DNA of 64,000 bases. Source: Streptomyces tendae (GTDB lineage Bacteria; Actinomycetota; Actinomycetes; Streptomycetales; Streptomycetaceae). The stretch covers positions 5,146,001-5,210,000 of the forward strand of contig NZ_CP043959.1 of NCBI RefSeq assembly GCF_008632955.1. Reading direction: 5' to 3'. Below, in pieces: positions 32,235 through 41,658 of the stretch; the stretch's first letter is position 1, and each line of letters starts with the position of its first letter. The position numbers were made by a program, and so were the translations under genes. The notes under the pieces were generated by a model that made no database searches, was not told the origin of the DNA, and saw nothing but the letters and a program-made list of their open reading frames with translations.

Positions 32235-33250
32235 GTCTTCACCAGTCCCTGTCGCACGGCGCCGCCCAGCGCCAGGTAGACGTCCTCCAGGCTGGGCGTG
32301 GCCAGCGTGAAGTCGTCGAGGGCCGCGAAGGCGGCGCCGCCGGTCACGGTGGCGACGACCGTGCGGGCCTCCTCCGGCGCCAGCCGCAGGGTCCAGCGGC
32401 GGCCGGACTCGGCCGCCCGGTCGCGCAGGGCGGCCACCTCGGGCACGTGCAGCGGCGCGGCCTCGCGCCACACCAGCTCGACCCGGACCTCCCCGGCGAC
32501 CTGTTCCTTCAGCCCGGCCGGGGTGTCGCAGGCGATGACCCGGCCCCGGTCCAGCACGGCGACCCGGTCGAGCACGGTCTCGGCCTCGATGACGTTGTGG
32601 GTGACGAGCACGACGGTGGTGCCCTGCTGGGCGCGGCGCCGGTCGACGGCGGACCACACCGCGCGCCGGGCCACCGGGTCCATGCCGGTCGTGGGCTCGT
32701 CGAGGACCATCAGCGGGCGCTCCCCCACCAGCGCGGCGGCGAAGCAGGCGAGGCGGCGCTGGCCGCCGGAGAGCTTGCGCAGCGGGCGGGAGGCGATCGC
32801 GGTGAGCCCCAGCTCGTCGAGGACGTCGTCCCGTTCGGCGCGTGCCCGCCGCAGGTCGAGCCCGCGCAGCCGGCCGGTGGTCTCGGCGGCCAGGGACACG
32901 GTCAGCTCGTCCAGGGCGCTGGACTCCTGGCCGAGGTAGGCGAGGATGCGGGAGGCCCGCTCGGGGTGGCGGACGATGTCGTGGCCGAGGATCTCGACGC
33001 TGCCGCTGTCGGGCCGCATCAGACCGGTCATCTGGCGCACCAGGGTGGACTTTCCGGCGCCGTTCGGCCCGAGCAGGCCGAAGATCTCACCGCGCGTGAT
33101 GTCGAGCGCCACGTCGTCGGTGGCGCGGACCTCGGGCGTCGCGGGCACCCCCCGCCGTCCGCGCACCGCCGGATAGGTCTTGGTCAGCCCGCGCACCGCA
33201 CACACGACGTCACCACCGTGCCGATATCCCTGTGCCGCGCGCGTACTCAC
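32231..33250 (-). CDS. ABC transporter ATPase
   Basis: A 339-residue ABC-2 exporter ATPase. Walker A is GPNGAGKST, the signature is LSGGQRRLA, Walker B is LMVLDEPTTGMD and the H-loop is VTHN. A C-terminal DrrA-like accessory domain ends TPSLEDVYLALGG. An unusual RGRRGVPATPEVRA insert lies between KTYPAV and the core. I use GTG 33250 because a TACGCT hexamer lies eight bases upstream (plus-strand 33259-33264), suggesting a leaderless transcript; there is no ribosome site. It works with the permease gene that follows. Confidence 0.93.
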   Translation of the reverse strand: MSTRAAQGYRHGGDVVCAVRGLTKTYPAVRGRRGVPATPEVRATDDVALDITRGEIFGLLGPNGAGKSTLVRQMTGLMRPDSGSVEILGHDIVRHPERASRILAYLGQESSALDELTVSLAAETTGRLRGLDLRRARAERDDVLDELGLTAIASRPLRKLSGGQRRLACFAAALVGERPLMVLDEPTTGMDPVARRAVWSAVDRRRAQQGTTVVLVTHNVIEAETVLDRVAVLDRGRVIACDTPAGLKEQVAGEVRVELVWREAAPLHVPEVAALRDRAAESGRRWTLRLAPEEARTVVATVTGGAAFAALDDFTLATPSLEDVYLALGGAVRQGLVKT

Positions 33251-33478
33251 AAGGGACGAGCGTACGGGGTCGGCCCCGCCGTTCCGCCCTCGGGTCACCT
33301 TCGCGCGCCACCCCGTGCGGGGGGACGCACCGGACACCCCGGGAGGGATCGCCGCCCCCTGCGGCCCCAAGGGCGCCCGAAAGCACCGGTGACGGGTTCG
33401 ACGCTGGGGAATCATTCGGTCGCGGACCGTGTTCACCCCGCGTACCGGAACGATCGTCGAACGAGACGGAGAGCCGCC

Positions 33479-33883
33479 ATGACCGACGAACCCGCCGTCC
33501 GCGAGCTGCGCCTGGTGGTGACGGCCGAGGACTACGACGCCGCGCTGCGGTTCTACCGGGACGTGCTGGGACTGACCGAGCGGGCCGCGTTCACGTCGGA
33601 CGGCGGGCGGGTGACGATCCTGGAGGCGGGGCGGGCCACGCTGGAGCTGACCGATCCGAACCACGCGGCGTTCATCGACGACGTCGAGGTGGGGCGGCGG
33701 GTCGCGGGGCACGTCCGGGTCGCGTTCCAGGTCGACGACTCGGCGGCGACGACGGAGAAGTTGGCCGCCGCCGGGGCGGAGGTGGTGGCCGAGCCGACCC
33801 GTACGCCGTGGAACTCCCTGAACTCCCGCCTGGAGGCGCCGGGCGCGCTCCAGCTCACTCTGTTCACCGAACTCGGTGACTAG
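33479..33883 (+). CDS. VOC-family protein
   Basis: A 134-residue glyoxalase/bleomycin-resistance-fold protein with two modules: LRLVVTAEDYDAALRFYRDVLGL and VAFQVDDSAATTEKLAAAGAEV. It ends in LEAPGALQLTLFTEL, where the last metal-ligand position of the fold would be. ACGGAGAG precedes the ATG. Activity unknown. It is a single gene closed by the strong hairpin at 33940. Confidence 0.87.
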   Translation: MTDEPAVRELRLVVTAEDYDAALRFYRDVLGLTERAAFTSDGGRVTILEAGRATLELTDPNHAAFIDDVEVGRRVAGHVRVAFQVDDSAATTEKLAAAGAEVVAEPTRTPWNSLNSRLEAPGALQLTLFTELGD

Positions 33884-33939
33884 AGCAGCCTGAGGGGCGC
33901 GCCCCCCTGAACACCGTCCGCGGGTGCGCCATGCTCACT

Positions 33940-33984
33940 CGCGCAGTTCCCCGCGCCCCTTCAGGGGGCGCGGGGAACTGCGCG
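33940..33984. terminator. Bidirectional terminator, 20-bp perfect stem
   Basis: CGCGCAGTTCCCCGCGCCCC and its exact complement flank a five-base loop (TTCAG) between two convergent genes. The same core recurs near 14408, so this is probably one member of a dispersed streptomycete repeat used as terminators. Confidence 0.88.
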
Positions 33985-34026
33985 AACGGCCCACGACGGC
34001 CCCGGCCTGTGGAGCCGACGCGTCCC

Positions 34027-35244
34027 TCACTCCCCCGCGGAAGCGCGCTCCGTACCGGTACGGGTGTCCAGCTCACGCCAGAAACCCGCACGGATGGCGT
34101 AACGGTCCCGCTCGTCGATCTGGTCGTCCTTGTGGGCGAGCAGCCCGAACCGGGCCGCGTAACGCAGCAGCTCACCGTCGACGCGGTGCGGAATGCGCGG
34201 GTACATCGCGGACAGCTTCTGGATGTGGCTGTGATCGCCGAGCCGCTCCACCCAGCGCCGCGCGAAGACCTGCCCCACTTCGAAAGGGTCGCCGCCGACG
34301 GTGGTGATGTCCTCCTCGCGGTCGGCCCACCGCTGCTCGGCCGTGGTCAGCTGGGCCAGCGTCGGCATGGACGCGGCCTCCGGCGGCTCGGCGGCCGGCC
34401 GGTCCACCCACCCCTTGTCGGAGGACCAGCGCAGGGTCGCGGAGGCGGGCTGCTGCGGCTGGTGCGTCCCGGGGTGGCGCAGCGCGGCCAGGTCCTTCGG
34501 GGTGGGGACGCCCTTGGCGACGGGCGTCCGCTCGCCGGTGCCGTTGTGCCCGGCGGCGGCCGGGTGGCGCGGTTCCGGGGTGGGGCGCTCGGTGGCCGGG
34601 GCGAGGGCGGACTCGGGCAGCGGGGCGGAGAGGATCGCGGCGATCTCGGGCCGGGGCGCGGGCGACGGGGCGCACACGCCGCCGATCTCCTTGGCGCGGA
34701 CCGCCTGGGTGATCCACGCCCGGTCCAGCACCCGGCGCTCGTCGGCCTCGGCGACCAGGTCCTCGGACTGGTTGTAGTCGCCGTCGGCGGCCTGCACGGC
34801 CCACAGGTGCACGGCCACGCCGTGTTCCTTGGCGGCCATCATGCCCGGCAGCAGGTCGCCGTCCCCGGTGACCAGGACGATGTCGGAGCAGGCGCGGTTG
34901 CGGGCGAGTTCGGTCAGTTCGGCGTGCATCGCCGCGTCCACGCCCTTCTGCGCCCAGCGTCCGTCGCTGCGGGTCAGCGCGCCGAGCCGGACGGTGACCC
35001 GGGGCATCACGCGCAGCCGGCGGTGCTCGGGCTGCGGAACGCGGTCGGGTGCGCCGTCGAACCAGTAGATGCGCAGCAGCGGCTGGCGCGTGTCGTTCTC
35101 GGCGCGGTCACGCAGTCCCTGGATCAGGGCGGCGTGGTCCACGGTGATGCGGGACCGCGAGGGCTCCCCGGCGAGGAGACTGGCGGCGGCCCCCAGCAGA
35201 TACCCGGCGTCCACCAGGACGATGCAGCGGTCCACGCGATCCAC
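34027..35244 (-). CDS. NYN-domain (LabA/DUF88-type) putative ribonuclease
   Basis: A 405-residue protein. The N-terminal NYN/PIN-like domain (about 1-190) shows the acidic metal ligands VLVDAGYLL, KGVDAAMHAEL and VLVTGDGDLLPGM, expected of a Mg-dependent RNase. A Pro/Ala-rich linker (about 200-300) leads to a C-terminal module RRWVERLGDHSHIQKLSAMYPRIPHRVDGELLRYAAR that looks like a winged helix. Two in-frame GTGs nine bases apart (35244, 35235) compete; GGAAAGAGG lies upstream of both. RNA target unknown. Confidence 0.85.
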   Translation of the reverse strand: MDRVDRCIVLVDAGYLLGAAASLLAGEPSRSRITVDHAALIQGLRDRAENDTRQPLLRIYWFDGAPDRVPQPEHRRLRVMPRVTVRLGALTRSDGRWAQKGVDAAMHAELTELARNRACSDIVLVTGDGDLLPGMMAAKEHGVAVHLWAVQAADGDYNQSEDLVAEADERRVLDRAWITQAVRAKEIGGVCAPSPAPRPEIAAILSAPLPESALAPATERPTPEPRHPAAAGHNGTGERTPVAKGVPTPKDLAALRHPGTHQPQQPASATLRWSSDKGWVDRPAAEPPEAASMPTLAQLTTAEQRWADREEDITTVGGDPFEVGQVFARRWVERLGDHSHIQKLSAMYPRIPHRVDGELLRYAARFGLLAHKDDQIDERDRYAIRAGFWRELDTRTGTERASAGE

Positions 35245-35456
35245 CCTCTTTCCGGGAGGTTTGGCTTCGGGCTTCCTTCGAGTCTGCCCGACCCCGCCGG
35301 TGTTAACGGCCCGAACTCGATCTTCGGCGTGGCGTTTCCACACAACCTCCCCCGACCGCCCCGTCACCGACGGTAATTGTCCGACATGCGTGGGTTATCG
35401 GCCTGTGTGAATCTGAATTCGGCCCTGGCCCCTAGTCCCCCACAGGAGGCACCACC

Positions 35457-35624
35457 ATGGCCAAGAACAAGAACCGTGACCGTAAGCAGCCGCAGGCCGA
35501 GCGCGCCCCGCGCGCCGCGCAGACGTCCACCCTGGAGACCCCGGACGAGCAGCGCACCACGCAGGTCGTGCCCGGTGAGGTCGGCCGAGGCAAGGGCCGG
35601 CAGAAGCGCTTCGGCCACAACTGA
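35457..35624 (+). CDS. Small basic conserved protein
   Basis: A 55-residue hydrophilic protein starting MAKNKNRDRKQPQAERAPRA and ending GRGKGRQKRFGHN, with an acidic middle (LETPDEQRTTQ). AGGAGG seven bases upstream is one of the best ribosome sites in the window, so it is clearly translated. It is followed by a perfect hairpin. It is likely disordered and possibly nucleic-acid binding. I know no characterised homologue. Confidence 0.82.
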   Translation: MAKNKNRDRKQPQAERAPRAAQTSTLETPDEQRTTQVVPGEVGRGKGRQKRFGHN

Positions 35625-35664
35625 CATCTGTGTGAAGGGCCGTTGCGGCCCGGCCGTACAGGAA

Positions 35665-35695
35665 GAGGGGCGCACCCGTCGCGGGTGCGCCCCTC
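35665..35695. terminator. Hairpin terminator
   Basis: A perfect 14-bp stem GAGGGGCGCACCCG with a three-base loop, between the small basic protein gene and convergent dnaE. Confidence 0.87.
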
Positions 35696-35716
35696 CGGCG
35701 CGTCGGGGGCCGGCTC

Positions 35717-38700
35717 TCAGCCGGCCAGGCAGGACGGTCCGAGCAGCACCTTCAGGTCGCCGAACAGGGCCGGATCCGGCTTCACCCGGTGCCGGTCGAG
35801 GCGCAGCACCGTCGTCCTGGTCGGACCCTGCAGCTTGATGCGGACCTCGCTGTCGCCCCGGTGGTGGGTGAGGATCTCGCCGAGCCGGCTGACCATGGGC
35901 GGGGTGACGCGGGTGGCCGGGATGGTGAGCACCACGGGCGCGTTGGTGCCGGCGTTGGACAGGTCGGGGACCTGGAGCTCCATCGCGACCAGGCGTGGGA
36001 CGTCCTCCCGCTTGTCGAGCCGGCCCTTGACGAACACCACGGCGTCCTCGACGAGTTGCGTCGACACCAGTTGGTAGGTCGCCGGGAAGAACATGCACTC
36101 GATGGAGCCGGCGAGGTCCTCCACGGTGGCGATCGCCCAGGCGTTGCCCTGCTTGGTCATCTTGCGCTGGAGGCCGGAGATGATGCCGCCGATGGTGACC
36201 ACCGCGCCGTCGCCGAAGTCACCGCCGGTGAGCTGAGAGATGCCCGCGTCGGCCTTGTCGGACAGCACGTGCTCCAGACCGAACAGCGGGTGGTCGGAGA
36301 CGTAGAGGCCGAGCATCTCGCGCTCCTGCGCGAGCAGGTAGGTCTTGTCCCACTCGTCGTCGGTGAACTGCACGTCGAGGCCGAAGCCGGGCTCGTCGCT
36401 CTGCTCCTCGCCCATGCCGCCGAAGAGGTCGAACTGTCCCTCGGCCTCCTTGCGCTTGACCGCCACCACGTTGTCGATCATCGGCTCGTACTGGGCGGTG
36501 AGGCCCTTGCGGGTGTGGCCCATGGAGTCGAAGGCGCCGGCCTTGATCAGCGACTCGGTGGTGCGCTTGTTGCAGACGACCGCGTCGACCTTGTCGAGGT
36601 AGTCCGGGAAGGACGTGTACTTCCCCTTGGCCTTGCGGCACTTGATGATCGACTCCACGACGTTGGTGCCGACGTTGCGCACCGCGGAGAGGCCGAAGAG
36701 GATCACGTCGTCGCCCTGCGCGGCGAAGTTGGACTCGGACTCGTTGACGTTGGGCGGGAGCACCTTGATGCCCATGCGGCGGCACTCGTTGAGGTAGACC
36801 GCCGACTTGTCCTTGTCGTCCTTCACCGAGGTGAGCAGCGCCGCCATGTACTCGGCGGGGTGGTTGGCCTTGAGGTAGGCGGTCCAGTACGACACCAGGC
36901 CGTACGCGGCGGAGTGCGCCTTGTTGAAGGCGTAGCCGGCGAAGGGGACCAGCACGTCCCACAGCGCCTGGATGGCCTCGTCGCTGTAGCCGTTCTTGCG
37001 GGCGCCGGCCTGGAAGATGGTGAAGTTCTTCGCCAGTTCCTCGGGCTTCTTCTTGCCCATCACGCGGCGGAGGATGTCGGCCTCGCCGAGCGAGTAGCCG
37101 GCGATGATCTGGGCGGCCTTCTGCACCTGCTCCTGATAGACGATCAGGCCGTAGGTGACGTCCAGGACCTCCTTGAGCGGGGCCTCCAGCTCGGGGTGGA
37201 TCGGGGTGATCTCCTGCTGGCCGTTCTTGCGCAGGGCGTAGTTGGTGTGCGAGTTCATGCCCATCGGGCCCGGCCGGTACAGGGCCGACACGGCAGAGAT
37301 GTCCTCGAAGTTGTCCGGCTTCATCAGCCGGAGCAGGGAGCGCATCGGTCCGCCGTCGAACTGGAACACGCCGAGGGTGTCGCCGCGCTGGAGCAGGTCG
37401 AAGGTCGTGGGGTCGTCCAGGGGCAGCGACAGCAGGTCGATGTCGACGCCCTTGTTGGCCTTCACCATCTTGACGGCGTCGTCCATGATGGTCAGGTTCC
37501 GCAGGCCCAGGAAGTCCATCTTCAGCAGGCCGAGCGACTCGCAGCTCGGGTAGTCCCACTGCGTGATGGTGACGCCGTCGGTGTGCCGGACCCAGACCGG
37601 TACGTGGTCGGTGATGGTCTCGCTGGACATGATCACGCCGGCCGCGTGCACGCCCATCTGCCGCACCAGGCCCTCGACGCCCTTGGCGGTGTCGATGACC
37701 TTCTTCACGTCCGGCTCGTTCTCGTACATCCCGCGGACCTCGCCGGCCTCGGAGTACCGGGGGTGCGAGGGGTCGGTGATGCCGGACAGCGGGATGCCCT
37801 TGCCGAGGACGTCGGCGGGCATCGCCTTGGTGATGCGGTCGCCCATCGCGTACGGGTAGCCCAGCACGCGCGCGGAGTCCTTGATGGCGTTCTTCGCCTT
37901 GATGGTGCCGTACGTGCCGATCATGGCGACCTTGTCGGCGCCGTACTTCTCCGTGACGTAGCGGATCACCTCGACGCGCCGGCGCTCGTCGAAGTCGATG
38001 TCGACGTCGGGCATGGAGATGCGCTCGGGGTTGAGGAAGCGCTCGAAGATCAGGCCGTGCGGGATCGGGTCGAGGTCGGTGATGCCGAGGGCGTAGGCGA
38101 CGATCGAGCCGGCCGCGGAGCCACGGCCGGGGCCGACGGCGATGCCCTGCTTCTTCGCCCACATGATGAAGTCGGCGACCACGAGGAAGTAGCCCGGGAA
38201 GCCCATCGAGATGATGGTGTCCATCTCGTACTCGACCTGCTTCATGCGGTCGTCCGGGATGCCGTCCGGGAAGCGGCGGTTCATGCCGCGCAGGACTTCC
38301 TCACGGAACCAGCTGACCTCGGTGTACCCCTCCGGGATGTCGAACTTCGGCATCAGGTCGCGCTTCTCGAACATGCCGGTGGTGTCGACCATCTCGGCGA
38401 TCAGCCGCGTGTTGGCGCAGCCCTGCTGCCAGGCGTCCGAGGAGTCGATGGCGTACATCTCGTCCGTGGACTTCAGGTAGTAGCCGGTGCCGTCGAACTT
38501 GAAGCGGTCCGGGTCGGAGAGGTTCTTGCCGGTCTGGATGCACAGCAGCGCGTCGTGCGCCGTCGCCTCGTGCGCGTAGGTGTAGTGCGAGTCGTTGGTG
38601 ACCAGGGGCGGGATGCCGAGCTTCCTGCCGATCTCCAGCAGGCCCTCGCGGACCCGGTGCTCGATCTCGATGCCGTGGTCCATCAGCTCCAGGAAGTACC

Positions 38701-39256
38701 GGTCCTTGCCGAAGATGTCCTGGTAGTCGGCGGCGGCCTTGAGGGCCTCGTCGAAGTGGCCGAGGCGCAGCCGGGTCTGCACCTCGCCGGAGGGGCAGCC
38801 GGTGGAGGCGACGATGCCCTCGGACCACTGGGCGATGGTCTCCTTGTCCATCCGGGGCCACTTCTGCAGCCAGCCCTCGGCGTAGGCGTCGGAGGAGAGC
38901 CGGAAGAGGTTGTGCAGGCCGGTGCTGTTCACCGCCCACATGGTCTTGTGGGTGTAGCCGCCGGAGCCGGAGACGTCGTCGCGCTTCTGGTGGGGCTGGC
39001 CCCACTGGATCTTGCGCTTGTTGCGCCGGGACTCGGGGGCGACGTAGGCCTCGATCCCGATGATCGGGGTGACCCCGGCCTTCTGCGCGGTGTGGAAGAA
39101 GTCGTACGCCCCGTGCAGGTTGCCGTGGTCGGACATGGCGATGTGGCTCATGCCCATCTCGTTGCAGGCGTTGAACATGTCCTTCAGCCGCGCGGCACCG
39201 TCCAGCAGCGAGTACTGGGTGTGGACGTGCAGGTGCGTGAACGGCGGCTTCGACAC
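35717..39256 (-). CDS. dnaE: DNA polymerase III alpha subunit
   Basis: The 1179-residue replicative polymerase subunit. The PHP domain opens with THLHVHTQYSLLDGAARL. The polymerase core contains GPGRGSAAGS and the catalytic PDVDIDFDERRR, and the helix-hairpin-helix and OB-fold regions (TIGGIISGLQRKMTKQG) follow. Length and order are those of bacterial DnaE1. The GTG start follows GGAGG. The last bases face a terminator hairpin. Confidence 0.98.
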   Translation of the reverse strand: MSKPPFTHLHVHTQYSLLDGAARLKDMFNACNEMGMSHIAMSDHGNLHGAYDFFHTAQKAGVTPIIGIEAYVAPESRRNKRKIQWGQPHQKRDDVSGSGGYTHKTMWAVNSTGLHNLFRLSSDAYAEGWLQKWPRMDKETIAQWSEGIVASTGCPSGEVQTRLRLGHFDEALKAAADYQDIFGKDRYFLELMDHGIEIEHRVREGLLEIGRKLGIPPLVTNDSHYTYAHEATAHDALLCIQTGKNLSDPDRFKFDGTGYYLKSTDEMYAIDSSDAWQQGCANTRLIAEMVDTTGMFEKRDLMPKFDIPEGYTEVSWFREEVLRGMNRRFPDGIPDDRMKQVEYEMDTIISMGFPGYFLVVADFIMWAKKQGIAVGPGRGSAAGSIVAYALGITDLDPIPHGLIFERFLNPERISMPDVDIDFDERRRVEVIRYVTEKYGADKVAMIGTYGTIKAKNAIKDSARVLGYPYAMGDRITKAMPADVLGKGIPLSGITDPSHPRYSEAGEVRGMYENEPDVKKVIDTAKGVEGLVRQMGVHAAGVIMSSETITDHVPVWVRHTDGVTITQWDYPSCESLGLLKMDFLGLRNLTIMDDAVKMVKANKGVDIDLLSLPLDDPTTFDLLQRGDTLGVFQFDGGPMRSLLRLMKPDNFEDISAVSALYRPGPMGMNSHTNYALRKNGQQEITPIHPELEAPLKEVLDVTYGLIVYQEQVQKAAQIIAGYSLGEADILRRVMGKKKPEELAKNFTIFQAGARKNGYSDEAIQALWDVLVPFAGYAFNKAHSAAYGLVSYWTAYLKANHPAEYMAALLTSVKDDKDKSAVYLNECRRMGIKVLPPNVNESESNFAAQGDDVILFGLSAVRNVGTNVVESIIKCRKAKGKYTSFPDYLDKVDAVVCNKRTTESLIKAGAFDSMGHTRKGLTAQYEPMIDNVVAVKRKEAEGQFDLFGGMGEEQSDEPGFGLDVQFTDDEWDKTYLLAQEREMLGLYVSDHPLFGLEHVLSDKADAGISQLTGGDFGDGAVVTIGGIISGLQRKMTKQGNAWAIATVEDLAGSIECMFFPATYQLVSTQLVEDAVVFVKGRLDKREDVPRLVAMELQVPDLSNAGTNAPVVLTIPATRVTPPMVSRLGEILTHHRGDSEVRIKLQGPTRTTVLRLDRHRVKPDPALFGDLKVLLGPSCLAG

Positions 39257-39451
39257 GGTGCGGCCTCCAGGTGCTGCGGGCGGCGGACGGACGGACGGGG
39301 TCAGCGTCGAAGTCTATGCCCCGGGACCGACACCCCGAGCCCGTCCCCACGTACCTCCGGGCGGGTCGCGGGCACTCCCGCGCGCCGCCGCACGTTAGGC
39401 AGGGGACGGATTGGCCGTCCCCCAGAATTCCGCACCAGGAGGCACCCAGCG

Positions 39452-40798
39452 ATGTCGGTCCCGCAGCTCAACGACGAGCGTCGCGGCGAGGAGATCCTCG
39501 CTGTCCTCGACACCGCCTTCGGCCGGCTTCTGGCCGCCGACCCGGCCGCGTTCCGGGTGAAGTTCCGGAAGATGGCCGCGTCGGCGTTCGCGTTCTACCG
39601 CGGGACGGCGAGCCTCTTCTACCACGACCTCTCCGCCGAGGACGCGGGGCGCGGCGGAGACCCGCACAGCGGCCCGTACCTGGACGAGCGCACCTCGCGC
39701 GTGTGGATCCACGGCGACCTGCACGCGGAGAACTTCGGCACGTACATGGATTCCAACGGCCGCCTGGTGTTCAACGTCAACGACTTCGACGAGGCGTACG
39801 TCGGCCCCTTCCTGTGGGACCTGAAGCGCTTCGCGGCCTCGATGGCGCTGATCGGCTACGCGAAGGCGCTCAGCGACGAGCAGATCACCGACCTGGTCTC
39901 GGTGTACGCGGCCGCCTACCGGGAGCGGATCCACGCCCTGGCGACGGGCGCCAAGAGCGACGAGGTGCCGCCGTTCACCCTGGACACGGCGCAGGGCCCG
40001 CTGCTGGACGCGCTGCGTGACGCCCGTTCGCTGACGCGGTTCGGGCTGCTGGACTCGATGACCGAGATCCGCGACTTCGAGCGCCGCTTCGCCCCCGGCG
40101 GCGGCGCGATCGAGCTGGACGCGGCCACCCGCTACAAGGTGCTCGCGGCCTTCGACGGCTATCTGGAGACGCTGCCGGACTCCTCGCTGGCCCGCCCCGA
40201 CTCCTACCGCGTGAAGGACGTCGTGGGCCGCCGGGGCATCGGCATCGGCTCGGCCGGGCTGCCGTCGTACAACATCCTCCTCGAGGGTCACAGCGACGCC
40301 CTGGAGAACGACGTGGTGATCTACATCAAGCAGGCGCAGACCCCCGCCGTCTCCCGGCACATCACCGACCCGGCGATCGGGGAGTACTTCCTGCACGAGG
40401 GGCACCGCACGGTGATCTCCCAGCGCGCCCTCCAGGCGCACGCCGACCCGTGGCTGGGCTGGACCGAGCTGGACGGCGCCGGGCAGCTGGTCGCGGAGGT
40501 CTCGCCGTACGCCGTGGACCTGGACTGGAGCGATCTCGACGATCCGGAGGAGATGGCGCAGGTCGTCGCCGACCTCGGCCGGGCGACGGCCGCGATGCAC
40601 GCGGCGGCGGACGACACCTCCGGCGAGTCGCTGGTGCCGTTCTCCACCGAGCGGGCCATCGACGCGGCGATCGCGGCCGACGAGGACGGGCTGGTCCCGC
40701 TCCTGGTCGACTTCGCCCACGACTACGGAGCCCGCGCCCGCGGCGACCACCAGATCTTCCTCGACCTGTTCCGCAACGGCCGGATCCCGGGGCTGTAA
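39452..40798 (+). CDS. DUF2252 protein (kinase-like fold)
   Basis: A 448-residue DUF2252 member, related to aminoglycoside phosphotransferase-like kinases. FRKMAASAFAFYRGTASLFYHDL is the family opening. HGDLHAENFGTY resembles the catalytic loop and VNDFDEAYVGPF the metal-binding DFG-like loop. The C-terminal GRATAAMHAAAD helix is typical. AGGAGG supports the ATG. A TAGGCA hexamer (39396) and a perfect eight-bp dyad (39402-39422) lie upstream. The phosphoacceptor is unknown. Confidence 0.88.
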   Translation: MSVPQLNDERRGEEILAVLDTAFGRLLAADPAAFRVKFRKMAASAFAFYRGTASLFYHDLSAEDAGRGGDPHSGPYLDERTSRVWIHGDLHAENFGTYMDSNGRLVFNVNDFDEAYVGPFLWDLKRFAASMALIGYAKALSDEQITDLVSVYAAAYRERIHALATGAKSDEVPPFTLDTAQGPLLDALRDARSLTRFGLLDSMTEIRDFERRFAPGGGAIELDAATRYKVLAAFDGYLETLPDSSLARPDSYRVKDVVGRRGIGIGSAGLPSYNILLEGHSDALENDVVIYIKQAQTPAVSRHITDPAIGEYFLHEGHRTVISQRALQAHADPWLGWTELDGAGQLVAEVSPYAVDLDWSDLDDPEEMAQVVADLGRATAAMHAAADDTSGESLVPFSTERAIDAAIAADEDGLVPLLVDFAHDYGARARGDHQIFLDLFRNGRIPGL

Positions 40799-40865
40799 CC
40801 TTCCGCACATTCACAGGCCCCCTTTAGGGACCCCTTACCGGAGCACGTGCCACACTCGTACCGCC

Positions 40866-41564
40866 ATGGACATATCCGGACCCCAGCTCAGAGCCGTTCG
40901 CGCGGCGCTGTTCACGGCTGTCGTCGTGACGCTCAGCACCGCGTCGCACGTGCTGCTGTCCGGGGCTCCGCTGCCGCTGAACACGGTGGGCGCGATCGCC
41001 GCCGCCGTGTTCCTCCTGGCGTACGGGCTGGCGGGGCGGGAGCGTTCCTTCGGGCGGATCGCCGCCCTGCTGATCCCGCTGGAGCTGGCCGCCGACACGG
41101 TCTTCACCACCGGTCAGCACGTCTGCTACGGCCGCATGGGCGGCCCGGTCGCCGGGCCGCTGCGCTCCGTGGGGTTCGACGTGCTGTGCGGCGACGGCAC
41201 CAGCGTGGGCGCGCCGCTGGCCCGGGTCACCGGGTCCGCCGCCGCGGGCGGCGACCGGGTGGCCGCGCTGCTCGCCGAGGCCGGCCCGGCGACCGCCTGG
41301 CTGCTGCTCGGCGCGCACATCGGGGTGGGACTGTTCGCCGCCGCGTGGCTGCGCCGCGGGGAGCGGGCGCTGGCGCAGCTGCTGAGCGCGGTCGCCGCGA
41401 CCACCTTCCGGCCGCTGCTGGTGGCCGTGGCGGCGGTGACCGTGCGCCGTGCCCCCCGGGTGCGCCGTCCGGGCCGCACGCCGCACCGTGCCGTCGCCGC
41501 CCGCACGCTGCTCCTCGCGCACTCCCTGGGACGGCGCGGACCGCCGTGCTCCGGCCTCGCCTGA
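40866..41564 (+). CDS. Multi-pass membrane protein of unknown function
   Basis: A 232-residue protein with five predicted membrane segments, starting MDISGPQLRAVRAALFTAVV. Cysteines occur in a predicted extracytoplasmic loop (TGQHVCYGRMGG and DVLCGDG), followed by AHIGVGLFAAAWLRRG and a very basic C-terminal tail. The paired loop cysteines, and the DsbA-family gene 94 bases downstream, hint at a link to thiol redox, but this is inference. CACACT at 40851 could be a -10 element nine bases before the ATG. Confidence 0.78.
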   Translation: MDISGPQLRAVRAALFTAVVVTLSTASHVLLSGAPLPLNTVGAIAAAVFLLAYGLAGRERSFGRIAALLIPLELAADTVFTTGQHVCYGRMGGPVAGPLRSVGFDVLCGDGTSVGAPLARVTGSAAAGGDRVAALLAEAGPATAWLLLGAHIGVGLFAAAWLRRGERALAQLLSAVAATTFRPLLVAVAAVTVRRAPRVRRPGRTPHRAVAARTLLLAHSLGRRGPPCSGLA

Positions 41565-41658
41565 GGCGGACCCCGCCCCAGGCACGCGGAGAAGCACCGG
41601 CAGTCCCCCGTACCCATTCCCGCACACGCGTGTGTGCGTCCCCCGTGGAGTCATCAGC

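Noticed and set aside
35789..39451. A 1221-codon open stretch on the plus strand opposite dnaE
   Set aside because: It is a mirror frame of dnaE, low-complexity in Val/Leu/Gly/His; only its final part from 39452 is a real gene (DUF2252).
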